DNA of 35,615 nt from Schwartzia succinivorans DSM 10502 (GTDB lineage Bacteria > Bacillota > Negativicutes > Selenomonadales > Selenomonadaceae): contig NZ_FQUG01000014.1 in assembly GCF_900129225.1 (NCBI RefSeq), forward strand, positions 1-35,615, given 5' to 3'. The number at the start of each line of letters is the position of its first letter. Within the stretch, counting starts at the first letter, position 1. The position numbers and the translations under genes were made by a program. Shown piece by piece: positions 24,696 through 33,523 of this stretch. The notes below the pieces were generated by a model. It was not told where the DNA came from, did not search any database, and worked only from the letters and a program-made list of their open reading frames with translations.

Positions 24696-27236
24696 CTATA
24701 GCAAATTCAATAATTCTTCTGGTGATAAATCACCAATATCATTTATGTTAGCGAATATCGCTTTACCCATTTCATCTTTTCTATTTTTTAAATTTTCTAT
24801 TTTTTCTTCTACACTATTCTTTACTATCAATCTATAAACAATAACATCTTTTTTCTGACCAATACGATATATACGATCCTCTGCTTGACGTTCAACAGCT
24901 GGATTCCACCACGGATCACAAATAATAACCCTTCTAGCCTCGGTTAGATTTAATCCAAACCCACCGGCTTTTAAGCTAATAAGAAAGACTTTCTTACTTT
25001 CATTTGAAAATGCATCAATTTCCTTTTGACGCTTATTTGTGTGGCCATCGATATAACAGTAATCAATCCCATCTTCTTCAAGTCTATTCTCAATAAGTGC
25101 TAAAAAACGTGTAAATTGGCTAAATATCACTATTTTCTCGCCACTTTCATTAGTTACATTAATTAAATCAAGCACAGTATCTAACTTAATGGACTCCTCA
25201 CACTTTTTATAATTAGTGTCATTAATCAAGCATGGATGGCAACAAATCTCTCTTAAAAATGTTAAGCCGTTCAACATCTGTAATTTTTGATTCTCTAATT
25301 CCCCTTTTAAAGACAAATCCTTTTTTATCTTTATCAACATTGCCTTGTAAAGCTTTTCCTGTTCACTATCCATAATACAATAAATATTTTCTGTCTTTTT
25401 TGAAGGTAGCTTTCCAAGCACTTGTTCTTTTGTTCTTCTTAATAAAAACGGCGACAATTTTCGTCCTAGTTGAGCCATTTCTGTTTTACCATTTATATAA
25501 TTATCTAAAAAAGTATTATATTTCCCCAATAAACCAGGTGTTGTTATATCCATTATGCTCCATAGTTCTAAAACATTATTTTCATATGGTGTTCCTGTAG
25601 CAGCGAATGTCGTCCTACCTAAAGACATTTTTTTTACTATCCTTCTAGTTTTCGAATCAATATTCTTTACCTTCTGTGCTTCATCTAGTATAACTAATTC
25701 AAATCCAAATGAACCTAATTCCTTAAAGTCACTCAATAATATGCCATAGGTTGTGATACATACATCATACTCGTTATTTAAGCTCCGATTATCACCGTAG
25801 TAGAGCATTAATGAATATGAACGTTGAAAATATTTCTCATATTCATTCACCCAATTCCCTAGAATCGTTTTAGGAACTATAATAAGCGTCTTTTTAAACT
25901 GACTCTTTATTTCTTCGTCAGCTAGTAATGTTAATATCTGTACAGTCTTTCCAAGGCCCATATCATCGGCCAAGCATCCTCCCATATGATTCAATGCCAA
26001 TTTTTTCATCCATACAACACCATCTTTTTGATAATCAAATAGCACAGTTTCAATATTAGCAGGTATACTGAGATGAACATCTCCACTAAATATATCACTT
26101 AAATTATTCTTATCGAACTCATTTTCAGAAACGTCCTCCACTATCTTCGCAAAATTTTCAGCTGTTTTTTGAATCTTTCCATCGTCCGATACTATAGCTA
26201 ATAAATCCGTTATATTTTCGGGTACTAATAATGCTTTCTTTGTCCCCTCGGCAAATATACCATTATCTCCAATCAATTCAGACAATTGTATACTTTCATC
26301 ATCAAACTTAATGCTACCATCTATCGAAAACCATCTTTCTCCTGATTCAAAATGAATATTTCTAAATTTGTCATCTCTAACTTCTACTTGCTTATCATTC
26401 AAAAAAACAATGAACCCCAATTCAATCATTTTTCGAACAGCTATATAGGACTCATTATTCGGAATCAAATACGTATTTGTAGAAATCATTTCAAACTGTT
26501 TAAAAAGTTTCTGTATCTTTAATTCACTGTTGTAATCCCTATAATATTCAGTTCCATTATGAAGTACTGTCTTATCTGACAAGATTTTTACTGGTTTGCC
26601 ATCATAAAGCATTTTAGGCTCTGCTATCAACGAATTATTCTTTTCTCTTAACAGCACCTCAATGTCTACATTCTCACAAATTTTATTTCTATCTTCTTTT
26701 CTAATATTGTTAAAAAGTTCCATTAATGAAATCTCTGCTTTTGGTCTTTTAGAGAACACCACTTGCTTTAATACTTTTATATCTATCGACGCGTCAATAA
26801 GATACATATTGTTTTTTACAATAATGCACGTATCATTCACAAATGGAATTATCTTATGTTTTTCCTCAATTCGGATTACTTCTGAATCAGCTATAACGAA
26901 TAATCTGTTTTTTTCCAAAGAAACCCTCTTTATTGTTAGATTTTGGCAATTATCTACTATTACAATTTTATGATTATTTTCATACCCTAATATCATAAAA
27001 TGATTCCAACTATTTTTTGCATTTGATATATCAAACGTAACAGTATTATTACCAATTCTATATATACATGACTCTTCGTGTTTCTTAATAAAGTCTGTTA
27101 ATTCCTTATCACTTGTTTTTTTATATTTTCCAGATACATATCCTTTTTGTGTCCTAGTAAGTTCACCTATATAAGTAGAACACACCAGCCTGCCTTGCTT
27201 AGCTGAACTCTTCTCATCTATTAATAACAAAATCAC
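24696..27236 (-). CDS. SNF2-family DEAD/DEAH helicase in the peptide cluster
   Basis: 846 residues. The C-terminal half is a complete SNF2 motor: Q-motif LFDYQKDGVVWM (about 399), Walker A DDMGLGKT (424-431), DEAQ (518-521), ATGTP (546-550), SLKAGGFGLNLTEA and RIYRIGQKKDV. Residues 1-390 are unlike known catalytic domains but include RWFSIDGSIKFDDESIQLSEL, reminiscent of the region found in front of bacterial SNF2 motors. The start is GTG 27236, overlapping the upstream stop by 4 nt (GTGA), so it is coupled to the SGNH/CitC-like gene. Role in peptide maturation is unknown; it could act in DNA-based regulation, element stability or defence. Confidence 0.88.
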   Translation of the reverse strand: MILLLIDEKSSAKQGRLVCSTYIGELTRTQKGYVSGKYKKTSDKELTDFIKKHEESCIYRIGNNTVTFDISNAKNSWNHFMILGYENNHKIVIVDNCQNLTIKRVSLEKNRLFVIADSEVIRIEEKHKIIPFVNDTCIIVKNNMYLIDASIDIKVLKQVVFSKRPKAEISLMELFNNIRKEDRNKICENVDIEVLLREKNNSLIAEPKMLYDGKPVKILSDKTVLHNGTEYYRDYNSELKIQKLFKQFEMISTNTYLIPNNESYIAVRKMIELGFIVFLNDKQVEVRDDKFRNIHFESGERWFSIDGSIKFDDESIQLSELIGDNGIFAEGTKKALLVPENITDLLAIVSDDGKIQKTAENFAKIVEDVSENEFDKNNLSDIFSGDVHLSIPANIETVLFDYQKDGVVWMKKLALNHMGGCLADDMGLGKTVQILTLLADEEIKSQFKKTLIIVPKTILGNWVNEYEKYFQRSYSLMLYYGDNRSLNNEYDVCITTYGILLSDFKELGSFGFELVILDEAQKVKNIDSKTRRIVKKMSLGRTTFAATGTPYENNVLELWSIMDITTPGLLGKYNTFLDNYINGKTEMAQLGRKLSPFLLRRTKEQVLGKLPSKKTENIYCIMDSEQEKLYKAMLIKIKKDLSLKGELENQKLQMLNGLTFLREICCHPCLINDTNYKKCEESIKLDTVLDLINVTNESGEKIVIFSQFTRFLALIENRLEEDGIDYCYIDGHTNKRQKEIDAFSNESKKVFLISLKAGGFGLNLTEARRVIICDPWWNPAVERQAEDRIYRIGQKKDVIVYRLIVKNSVEEKIENLKNRKDEMGKAIFANINDIGDLSPEELLNLL

Positions 27237-29197
27237 TCTCTTCCCACCTCCAATCTATTAATTCTTTCTATAAGCATTTCCCTACTATTTACAAGATAAT
27301 TATAAGTCGCATCAGGAACTAGCTCTCTTATTTTATCCAAATCGTTATCTTTTAAAGCTTTTCTAACTCTACTAGCACTTATGAATTCACCATCCGCTTT
27401 TAGTCGTTCAATCAAAACAAACTCTAGATTCTCATGTTCAAATCTTTCTTTAATTTGACGATTATATTCTCTTGTCACTCTACAGTATGGTTCTTCACCT
27501 GCTATACGCATTCTCACATTTAAAGCTGGCATAACAAACTCTGTAAATATACGAATATCACGACTTGCATCCACCGATAATAATTGATTTTTTTCCTTTT
27601 TAAAGTATTCTGGCAAAGTTACTGTTGAAACTACATATTCACTACTTGGAATTATGATTAAATTCTCTAAAAGCTCAGTATTCTGTTGTACAAGCATTAG
27701 CCGATCTTCAAAAGGTATGACCGTTTCACTTTCCTGTACAACAAGAACAAACAGATAATCAACTAATTTCAACGCCTGTTCTAATATATATAAATGTCCT
27801 TTTGTGAATGGATTTGCATTCATTACTATAACGGCACCTTTACCAAATTTATCAGCAGCGTTCTTCCTTAACATGGATATAAAACTCTGAAATTTATCAT
27901 TGTCAAAAAAATTGGAATTCAAATCCCCTCTTCGCTCACAGATTATCTTTTCATAATTCTCCTTAACGCTTTCTATCTTTTCAATTCTATTGGTTTTAGG
28001 ATGCTCAATTTCATTAATATATCCTGCTAGTTCAGCTGCAATCAATTGATTACCAGCAGGTCCAAAATGAATATAGTCTATAAATATTTCTCTCCCCATG
28101 TAATATCTTAACGTAGCTGCAATATCACAACATATTATCCCCTTCTGCTGAAGATCCACCCTAACCTTTTCCCAAGTAGCATCTAATGAATAATACTTAC
28201 TATTAGCATCTCCTATTTTTTGCAGTTCATCGTATAAACAAAATCTCCATTCATTTTCAGAAATAACAGCCTTATCCCCACAATCAGGAAGAATACAAAC
28301 TATCAAATGTGCTTGTAATAAATCACACATCTCCTTAATTTCTACAATTTCATGGCAAACCGCCTCATCAACTATACTTGGTGCATATTTCTCTGATGAT
28401 TTTATAAATCCATTATTTATTACTACAATATCATTCTTATGAATGTTTGCACTTTTTATTTGTAACCTAAGATCATATATCGATGTCCCATGTACACCAT
28501 AATTCATGCAGCGATATTTAGTTAACTTACTAACAATACTCGCTAATGTATAATCATCCTCTACATATAATCCATAAAAACGAGAATCACCAAAAAAATG
28601 AATTGTAACATCTCTATCACCATTAATATACTGCTCGTTTGTATATCTTATCGAATCTATAATATTGACATATTCACTTTTATAATCTGCATTAACTAAC
28701 TGATTGTTTAGATAATACATATCCGGTAAATAACTTACCTTTTTCTGATATTCTTCTGTATAATACGAGATGCAAGTGTATGCCTCACCTATTTCTCTAT
28801 CTATATTTTCAGTTAATTCATCAATAAGGACCTGCTGTTCTTTTATTTCATCAAAAATATTGATAGTAATCCCTTCTATTCCCGAAATACGATATTTATC
28901 ATCTGAAACGATTAACAAATCCTTATCTATAGTCATTTTTATTCTTTTAGTTCGACTCCAAATTCCTCTGGCATCATAATCCACTGTTCCTGTGACATAT
29001 ATATACTTGTTTACATCTAGGAGAAAAAGCCACGCCAGTATCATTTTCACACAATTATCCTCTGAATTGACTAGAACTCTCCCTTTATATTTTTTTAAAA
29101 AAACACTTAATTTACTCATTCTATTCTTCACCCTAATTTTTCTTAATAAACCTATGTCAACAACATGCCCAAATGCATAGAATGTATTATTTATCAC
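27233..29197 (-). CDS. SGNH hydrolase fused to citrate lyase ligase-like nucleotidyltransferase
   Basis: 654 residues with three parts. Residues 1-190 are of unknown type. Residues 197-395 form an SGNH hydrolase: block I FFGDSRFYG (Ser205), block III INNG (about 260) and block V DYIHFGPAG (Asp374, His377). Residues 455-650 match the C-terminal ligase domain of citrate lyase ligase: NANPFTKGHLYILEQA with the nucleotide-binding TKGH, PFEDRL, GEEPYCRVTREYN and FISASRVR. CitC adenylates acetate to load a CoA-like prosthetic group; here an acyl or adenylyl transfer during peptide maturation is inferred. Start uncertain: GTG 29197 has no ribosome site, ATG 29119 follows AGGGTG by 9 nt. Confidence 0.85.
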   Translation of the reverse strand: MINNTFYAFGHVVDIGLLRKIRVKNRMSKLSVFLKKYKGRVLVNSEDNCVKMILAWLFLLDVNKYIYVTGTVDYDARGIWSRTKRIKMTIDKDLLIVSDDKYRISGIEGITINIFDEIKEQQVLIDELTENIDREIGEAYTCISYYTEEYQKKVSYLPDMYYLNNQLVNADYKSEYVNIIDSIRYTNEQYINGDRDVTIHFFGDSRFYGLYVEDDYTLASIVSKLTKYRCMNYGVHGTSIYDLRLQIKSANIHKNDIVVINNGFIKSSEKYAPSIVDEAVCHEIVEIKEMCDLLQAHLIVCILPDCGDKAVISENEWRFCLYDELQKIGDANSKYYSLDATWEKVRVDLQQKGIICCDIAATLRYYMGREIFIDYIHFGPAGNQLIAAELAGYINEIEHPKTNRIEKIESVKENYEKIICERRGDLNSNFFDNDKFQSFISMLRKNAADKFGKGAVIVMNANPFTKGHLYILEQALKLVDYLFVLVVQESETVIPFEDRLMLVQQNTELLENLIIIPSSEYVVSTVTLPEYFKKEKNQLLSVDASRDIRIFTEFVMPALNVRMRIAGEEPYCRVTREYNRQIKERFEHENLEFVLIERLKADGEFISASRVRKALKDNDLDKIRELVPDATYNYLVNSREMLIERINRLEVGRE

Positions 29198-29455
29198 AAT
29201 ATTTTATTTTTAAATAATGGGATTAGCATACGATTTAGTAGTAATGCTTATATTTGCTAATGCTGTCTGTGTAATACCTTCTCCATGACATTTTGTATTC
29301 TTCAATCTCAATATTGTTTTAAATCACTTCTATAAACCTCTTTTGTTGCACAATTAAGATAACTAATTTTACCACATTTCTAACTTTACAAGCAGCTCGA
29401 TTACACTTCAAAGTACCTATTTTAGTTCATATCAAATTAAACCTATAATAAAGAA
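29198..29455. other. AT-rich intergenic stretch upstream of the peptide cluster
   Basis: No gene seen. It contains an imperfect palindrome AGCAT..ATGCT at 29226-29249, upstream of the SGNH/CitC-like gene, which might be an operator. No good promoter was found for that gene. Confidence 0.4.
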
Positions 29456-29483
29456 CCCCAAAGCACTAAAAAATGCCTCGGGG
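29456..29483 (-). terminator. Terminator of the small membrane protein operon
   Basis: Leftward, CCCCGAGGCA pairs with TGCTTTGGGG (10 bp with two G-T pairs) around TTTTTTAG, followed by TTCTTTATT. Confidence 0.6.
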
Positions 29484-29542
29484 CGTTTATGTCTTAATAC
29501 AAATTCATCAATGTTAAAGTATCTCGTCACACCTACATATTT

Positions 29543-29773
29543 CTAGATAGAATTCCTGCAACTACCACAATGAAATAAATATCCAAGAAAAATCTCTCCC
29601 CAAATTGCTATATTATATAACAATTCTGCCACATTAACAATAAACACAATGGTCAATGCAAGTAAAAGGACTGTCATTGGCAACACATAAACTTCATGCG
29701 CATCCCAGTATTTACGACCAGAAAACCATCCCATCCTTATAGAAAACTTTACCCCCTTATAGTCTCTTGGCAA
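29543..29773 (-). CDS. Small hypothetical membrane protein
   Basis: 76 residues from TTG 29773, with one or two membrane helices (VLPMTVLLLALTIVFIVNVAELLYNIAIW) and a C-terminal CGSC. No family recognised and no clear ribosome site. It lies in the direction of the two genes upstream and before their terminator, so it may be a real small island gene or a decayed fragment. Confidence 0.35.
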   Translation of the reverse strand: MPRDYKGVKFSIRMGWFSGRKYWDAHEVYVLPMTVLLLALTIVFIVNVAELLYNIAIWGEIFLGYLFHCGSCRNSI

Positions 29774-29943
29774 ACTAATTAAACCATAATTTACGTAGAC
29801 ATATTATAACTTCAGATAACGTATTGAACTTAGGCGTTCTAATATATTTCATCTTTCGATATTAAACACATTTTCCCTTCCAACCATAAATAAAACTTGA
29901 TTATTTTGCTTTATTCAATATAGCACAAAACCATAATACGCTA

Positions 29944-30252
29944 CTATATTCTAGCTAGCATTTCCATTATATATCCAATGCCTTCAGTTCCCCAAATGGT
30001 CAAAGCCTGAGGAACTACTGCAACAATGATACCCACAATAAGTCCTTGCCATCCAAGAGATGCAGATCCGTTAATAAATGAACAGATACCACCAATCACA
30101 AAGAAAACTCCCAGCACCCAGCATACAAGATTTGCCAGGCCATCAACAAAACCAATTGCAAGCATCAGCAATGTAAGAACTGCCTGTACCGGCAATAGTG
30201 CAATTCTAAGGATAACTCTTAAAACTGTTCCAATACCATACAATACTGTCAT
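29944..30252 (-). CDS. Small multi-pass membrane protein, CD1845-like (conjugative element type)
   Basis: 102 residues with about three hydrophobic helices (VLRVILRIALLPVQAVLTLLML; WVLGVFFVIGGICSFI; GLIVGIIVAVVPQAL). It resembles in size and pattern the CD1845-family membrane proteins seen in Firmicute conjugative elements. ATG 30252 shares its first base with the end of the HTH gene and is preceded by GGGGGAA, so the two genes are coupled. Function unknown; its presence supports an integrative-conjugative origin for the island. Confidence 0.65.
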   Translation of the reverse strand: MTVLYGIGTVLRVILRIALLPVQAVLTLLMLAIGFVDGLANLVCWVLGVFFVIGGICSFINGSASLGWQGLIVGIIVAVVPQALTIWGTEGIGYIMEMLARI

Positions 30253-30524
30253 TATAGGTTCCCCCTTTCTTTCTCCATCTGAACCTTATAGGCAATCAAA
30301 CGAAGTACATATTCCGGCATTGCCCTACGACCAAGTTCCCACTCCTGCATAGTTCTATATGGAATACCAAGCCAGGCAGAAAAATCTTTTCTGTTCATTC
30401 CTGACTGCGCTCTAATCATCTTAAACGCATATGCCATCTTCCGGCGTACAGCATCAGCGTCTGTTTTATCTATTTTTTCCACTTCAATATCTATACCTTC
30501 AATGCTATATATTTCCTTATCCAT
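30252..30524 (-). CDS. HTH regulator, small (XRE-like)
   Basis: 90 residues from ATG 30524 (in-frame ATG 30587 gives 111). The HTH region is MIRAQSGMNRKDFSAWLGIPYRTMQEWELGRRAMP near the C-terminus. The shorter start is chosen because ATG 30587 lies inside a promoter: TTGATA, 17 bp, TATAGT at 30601-30573 places transcription start downstream of 30587. A 23-bp palindrome overlaps that promoter, suggesting that this or the neighbouring regulator represses it. Such small HTH proteins precede CD1845-like genes in conjugative elements. Confidence 0.7.
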   Translation of the reverse strand: MDKEIYSIEGIDIEVEKIDKTDADAVRRKMAYAFKMIRAQSGMNRKDFSAWLGIPYRTMQEWELGRRAMPEYVLRLIAYKVQMEKERGNL

Positions 30525-30572
30525 GGCACTACCTACTATATCAATGTAGTCAATGCGTGTATTATTATCTTT

Positions 30573-30601
30573 ACTATATGTAGTCATTGACTACATATCA
30601 A
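30573..30601 (-). promoter_or_regulatory. Promoter with palindromic operator of the HTH operon
   Basis: Minus-strand TTGATA (30601-30596), 17 bp, TATAGT (30578-30573). The palindrome ATATGTAGTCA-T-TGACTACATAT (30576-30598) covers the spacer and edges of both boxes. A third half-site GTAGTCA lies at 30547-30553. Repressor binding here would block RNA polymerase. Confidence 0.75.
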
Positions 30602-30605
30602 GATA

Positions 30606-30647
30606 TAAAAATGCCCGCAAAGCAGGTACAATCTGCAATGCGGGCAT
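30606..30647 (-). terminator. Terminator after the XRE gene
   Basis: ATGCCCGCA pairs with TGCGGGCAT (9 bp) across a 19-nt loop, followed leftward by TTTTATAT. It insulates the XRE gene from the HTH operon downstream. Confidence 0.75.
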
Positions 30648-30666
30648 CCTGAGTCTTATTTAGTTT

Positions 30667-31002
30667 TTAAAGCAATCCTTCAACTTTACGCTTTATTACC
30701 CAATAAACATCTTCAATATCACAATCAGATAATTTCTCGAGTAATTTAAAGAAAGAACTGTACTTAGCTGCAAGCCTCTGCTCTTCACCGGCTTCTGTAA
30801 ACTCCAGGAACAATAATTCCCTTACATCAACTTCATAGATACGAGAAAACTGTGCCAATTCATCCGCAGATATACTTCTCTTACCTGCTTCCATCTCACT
30901 AATTGCTCTCTTTGCAACATTCATAAGATTAGCAGCCGCATCCTGGGATAATCCTTTCTTCACACGTGCTTCTTTAAGCTTTTTACCCGTAAATTCAGAC
31001 AT
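30667..31002 (-). CDS. XRE-family transcriptional regulator
   Basis: 111 residues with an N-terminal Cro/C1 HTH (GKKLKEARVKKGLSQDAAANLMNVAKRAISEMEAGKRSISADELAQF) and a C-terminal helical tail, which may dimerise. ATG 31002 follows AGGAGG by 6 nt. Inverted TTCCGA/TCGGAA elements sit directly upstream, consistent with autoregulation. Likely the island's master regulator, but targets are unknown. Confidence 0.88.
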   Translation of the reverse strand: MSEFTGKKLKEARVKKGLSQDAAANLMNVAKRAISEMEAGKRSISADELAQFSRIYEVDVRELLFLEFTEAGEEQRLAAKYSSFFKLLEKLSDCDIEDVYWVIKRKVEGLL

Positions 31003-31019
31003 TTTTAACCTCCTTCAAA

Positions 31020-31093
31020 GTTCCGATTTTCGGAACAAACATCAAAATGGTCCATTTTTCGTGTTACAAATTTCGGAACAAATGCTCCGAAAT
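31020..31093. promoter_or_regulatory. Operator region upstream of the XRE regulator
   Basis: Two inverted repeats share the same half-site: GTTCCGA-TTT-TCGGAAC (31020-31036) and AATTTCGGA..TCCGAAATT (31069-31093). They flank a palindrome around AATGGTCCATT. No clear -35/-10 pair is seen. Confidence 0.55.
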
Positions 31094-31343
31094 TTTGTCG
31101 AATGTAGTCAGCAAAAAATGTATGAAGTACTCCGGCAGCTTAATTGAATTTTATTTTTGTGTAAAAAAATATAGGGGCTGTCGCATGAAGGAAAAAATCT
31201 TCATGGACAGCTCCTTTTTTCAGCTCAATATTAAATTTTGATAACCACACAGACATTTTCATGTAAAAATTGAACACAAAAAGGGCGCAAGAATATAACC
31301 GGCACTTTGTCCGTTACATGCATGCGCCCTTTTTGTTTGCTCG

Positions 31344-32916
31344 TTAAGCCGCCACAGTCACAGGGAACAAATAGCGCACTTCCTTGCCTGCTTGTATCTT
31401 GTGGTGCAGGCAGATCATGTTGTGCGCCATGGCCAAAAGCATTGCTTCCACCAAGATGTTCTTTCGCCCGCGACTCAGGAACCGGCGGAAGGAAAGGTTT
31501 CCCTTCGTCTGCGCGAACGCCCCCCTCGGCCTGTATGCTCCGGTTCACACGGAGCTCTATGCCCTCCGGCGAGGTGATCCGCGCCAAGGCTTTCTCCCTC
31601 TGCTCCTGAAATTCCTTCGCCACCTCGAATCGCTTGCTCTGTTCCTCCAGAGGCGTTTTCGACGTTCCCGCACGGATGCATTCCGCTTTTCTTGGGCAGC
31701 CTTTGCAGTCCACGCATCCGTACTGCGTCTTCTCGCTGACGTAGCCGGTCTTGGTCTTGCATCTGCGTGTCCCTGTCACTGTCAGTTTCTTACCGTTCGC
31801 GCAGGTGTAGCTGTCTTCCTCTGGGGCGTACGCCATGTTTTCCCTGCGGCCGATGTCCTTCTTCACGCTCCGTTTCTTGCTCGTCTCGTAGTTCGCGGGC
31901 TTGACGTAGGCTTCCTGACCGCGCCCTTCCAGCCACAGGTAGTTTTCCTCGCTTTCGTAGCCTGCATCCGCCACGATGCGCGGGTATTTCTTTCCCGTAT
32001 GCGCCTCGAAGTCTTCAAGGAACGGGATGAGCGTCGTCGTGTCGCTCGGCTGCGGCCCTTCCGTCACCCATACGACGTACTGCGCGTCCACGCCGAACTG
32101 GATGTTGTAGGCGGGCTTGAGCTGCCCGTTCTTCATGGCGTCTTCTTTCATCCGCATGAAGGTCGCGTCCCTGTCCGTCTTGGAGTAGCTGTTCCGGTTC
32201 CCTGCGATGAAGAGTTTCTTCGTGTAGTCCTTGATGCGCCGGATCGCCTCGTCCAGTTTTTTCGTCAGTCTCTGCAGGGACGTCTTCCGTTTCCAGCTCC
32301 CGTGCACGAATTCGATGCCCATGCTTTTTTGGTACGCCTTCAGCCTGCGGCGCAGCCGCTTCATGTGGCGGAGCCTGATCCCCTCCGGAAAGTCCAGCCG
32401 GACATCGAAGTCTTCCGCAGCTTCGGCGAACAGCTCCGGGATTTTTTCCATGAGCTTTCCCATCTGCTTCGTCACGGATTTCTTCCAGACGAAGGTGTAC
32501 TTGTTGGCGCAGGATTCGATCTTGGTCCCGTCGATGAAGATCTGCTCGCCCGAGAGTTCGCTCATCCCGTCCAGTGAAAGGCTCATCCCCGCGAACAGGG
32601 TTTTCATGCAGGGGGCGAGATGGAGCTGCTTGAATCTTGCGATGGCGGAATGGTCGGGGGCGGGCTTGCCTTCCAGAAGGTACATGAAGTTGATGTCCCG
32701 CTTGCAGGCGGACTCGATCTTGCGCGAGCTCCGGATGCCGTTCATGTTCGCGTAGACGGCAATGGCCAGCATCTGCCTGGGCGACGCCTTCTATTTCTCG
32801 ATGCGGGAATAGGTCTTGTGAAGCTCCCTTAAGTCCAGTCCGCCTATGAAATGGCGAAGCAGGCGGACGGAGTCGTTCGCCGGAATGCGGCATTCGATAT
32901 TGAGGGGCAAAGACAT
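31344..32916 (-). pseudogene. IS1182-family transposase with amber stop and frameshift
   Basis: From ATG 32916 the frame reads MSLPLNIECRIPANDSVRLL, as in the family N-terminus, until an in-frame TAG at 32793-32791 after YSRIEK; it resumes with KASPRQMLAIAVYANMNGIRSSRKIE. The DDE core follows (IFIDGTKIESCANKYTFVW; VADAGYESEENYLWL). A second lesion is an extra G in a run of six (31520-31525 as C), which shifts the frame. In the next frame the normal C-terminus FRRFLSRGRKNILVEAMLLA continues to TAA at 31346-31344. Two lesions make an inactive pseudogene more likely than programmed recoding. Confidence 0.88.
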
Positions 32917-33000
32917 TTGATAAGTTGATAAGGCTCGCCCCATGTTGTATAATCTTTGCGTGTAATTGTTTGTTTTTCCATACTTACATATTACACAAAA

Positions 33001-33034
33001 CCCGCGAAGTTTCCTGCTTCGCGGGCTATTTTTT
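33001..33034. terminator. Terminator-like hairpin at the IS1182 right end
   Basis: CCCGCGAAG (33001-33009) pairs with CTTCGCGGG (33017-33025), with T runs on both strands. It would shield the transposase gene from incoming transcription. Confidence 0.7.
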
Positions 33035-33160
33035 GCAAAAAAGCTGCCGCACGTTCTATTTACGTGCGACAGCCCCATATTTTTATAAAATATTTTAGGA
33101 TGATATTATAAAAATTGTCGCTTAAATTAAACAACGAATAATTTGTAATGGAGTCCGAAA

Positions 33161-33380
33161 ATGAAAGTAAAAGAATATATTGACTACTGGTATTACACTT
33201 ATATTTTTGAGTATCCGAAATTACAGGTTGAAAGATAGAATGTTTGACAGCTCCGTGCAGGATGCAATATGCGGATTTATTGATTCCAGTTACGCGGCTG
33301 TGGTTGAAAAAGAAAAGAAAGCCAAGCTTGAAAAGAATAAAATAGAACAAAATAGAACATTGACAAAACATGTGTTATAA
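33161..33380 (+). pseudogene. Degenerate small gene right of IS1182
   Basis: ATG 33161 (with GGAG 8 nt upstream) encodes MKVKEYIDYWYYTYIFEYPK and five more residues before TAG. In another frame, YRLKDRMFDSSVQDAICGF and a Lys/Glu-rich tail run to TAA at 33380. The two look like pieces of one gene joined by a frameshift, or of two. No family recognised. Low confidence. Confidence 0.3.
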
Positions 33381-33470
33381 AATATACTGAATTTGAGAGC
33401 AAATACAATAGCAGTTGCAAAACACCAGACTTCTCTTCTTATGACGAGAGGTTTTATGTTTGTAGGATAA

Positions 33471-33509
33471 TACGTAATATCTTGCGTATTATACGTAAGA
33501 TATTACGCA
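33471..33509. repeat. Long palindrome upstream of the integrase
   Basis: Arms 33471-33488 (TACGTAATATCTTGCGTA) and 33492-33509 are inverted copies matching at 16 of 18 positions around TTA. It could be an operator, an excisionase or integrase arm site, or a terminator; no T run follows. Confidence 0.6.
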
Positions 33510-33523
33510 TCTGCTAACACCTA

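Larger units (their letters stand above)
31174..33076 (-). mobile_element. IS1182-family insertion sequence (defective)
   Basis: 12-bp perfect terminal repeats GGGGCTGTCGCA (31174-31185) and TGCGACAGCCCC (33065-33076) bound 1903 bp, with ATA on both outer sides. A terminator-like hairpin lies at each end (31177-31220 and 33001-33034), and a third with GGGCGCA/TGCGCCC at 31279-31334. The GC-rich body contrasts sharply with the AT-rich island. The transposase is broken twice. Confidence 0.88.

Noticed and set aside
30525-30587. Longer start of the HTH gene at ATG 30587
   Set aside because: That codon lies inside the -35/-10 region and its palindrome, upstream of the expected transcription start.
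31384-32577. Long open frame (397 codons) on the plus strand
   Set aside because: It is antisense to the GC-rich IS1182 transposase; its open state follows from codon bias, and the minus strand has clear family motifs.
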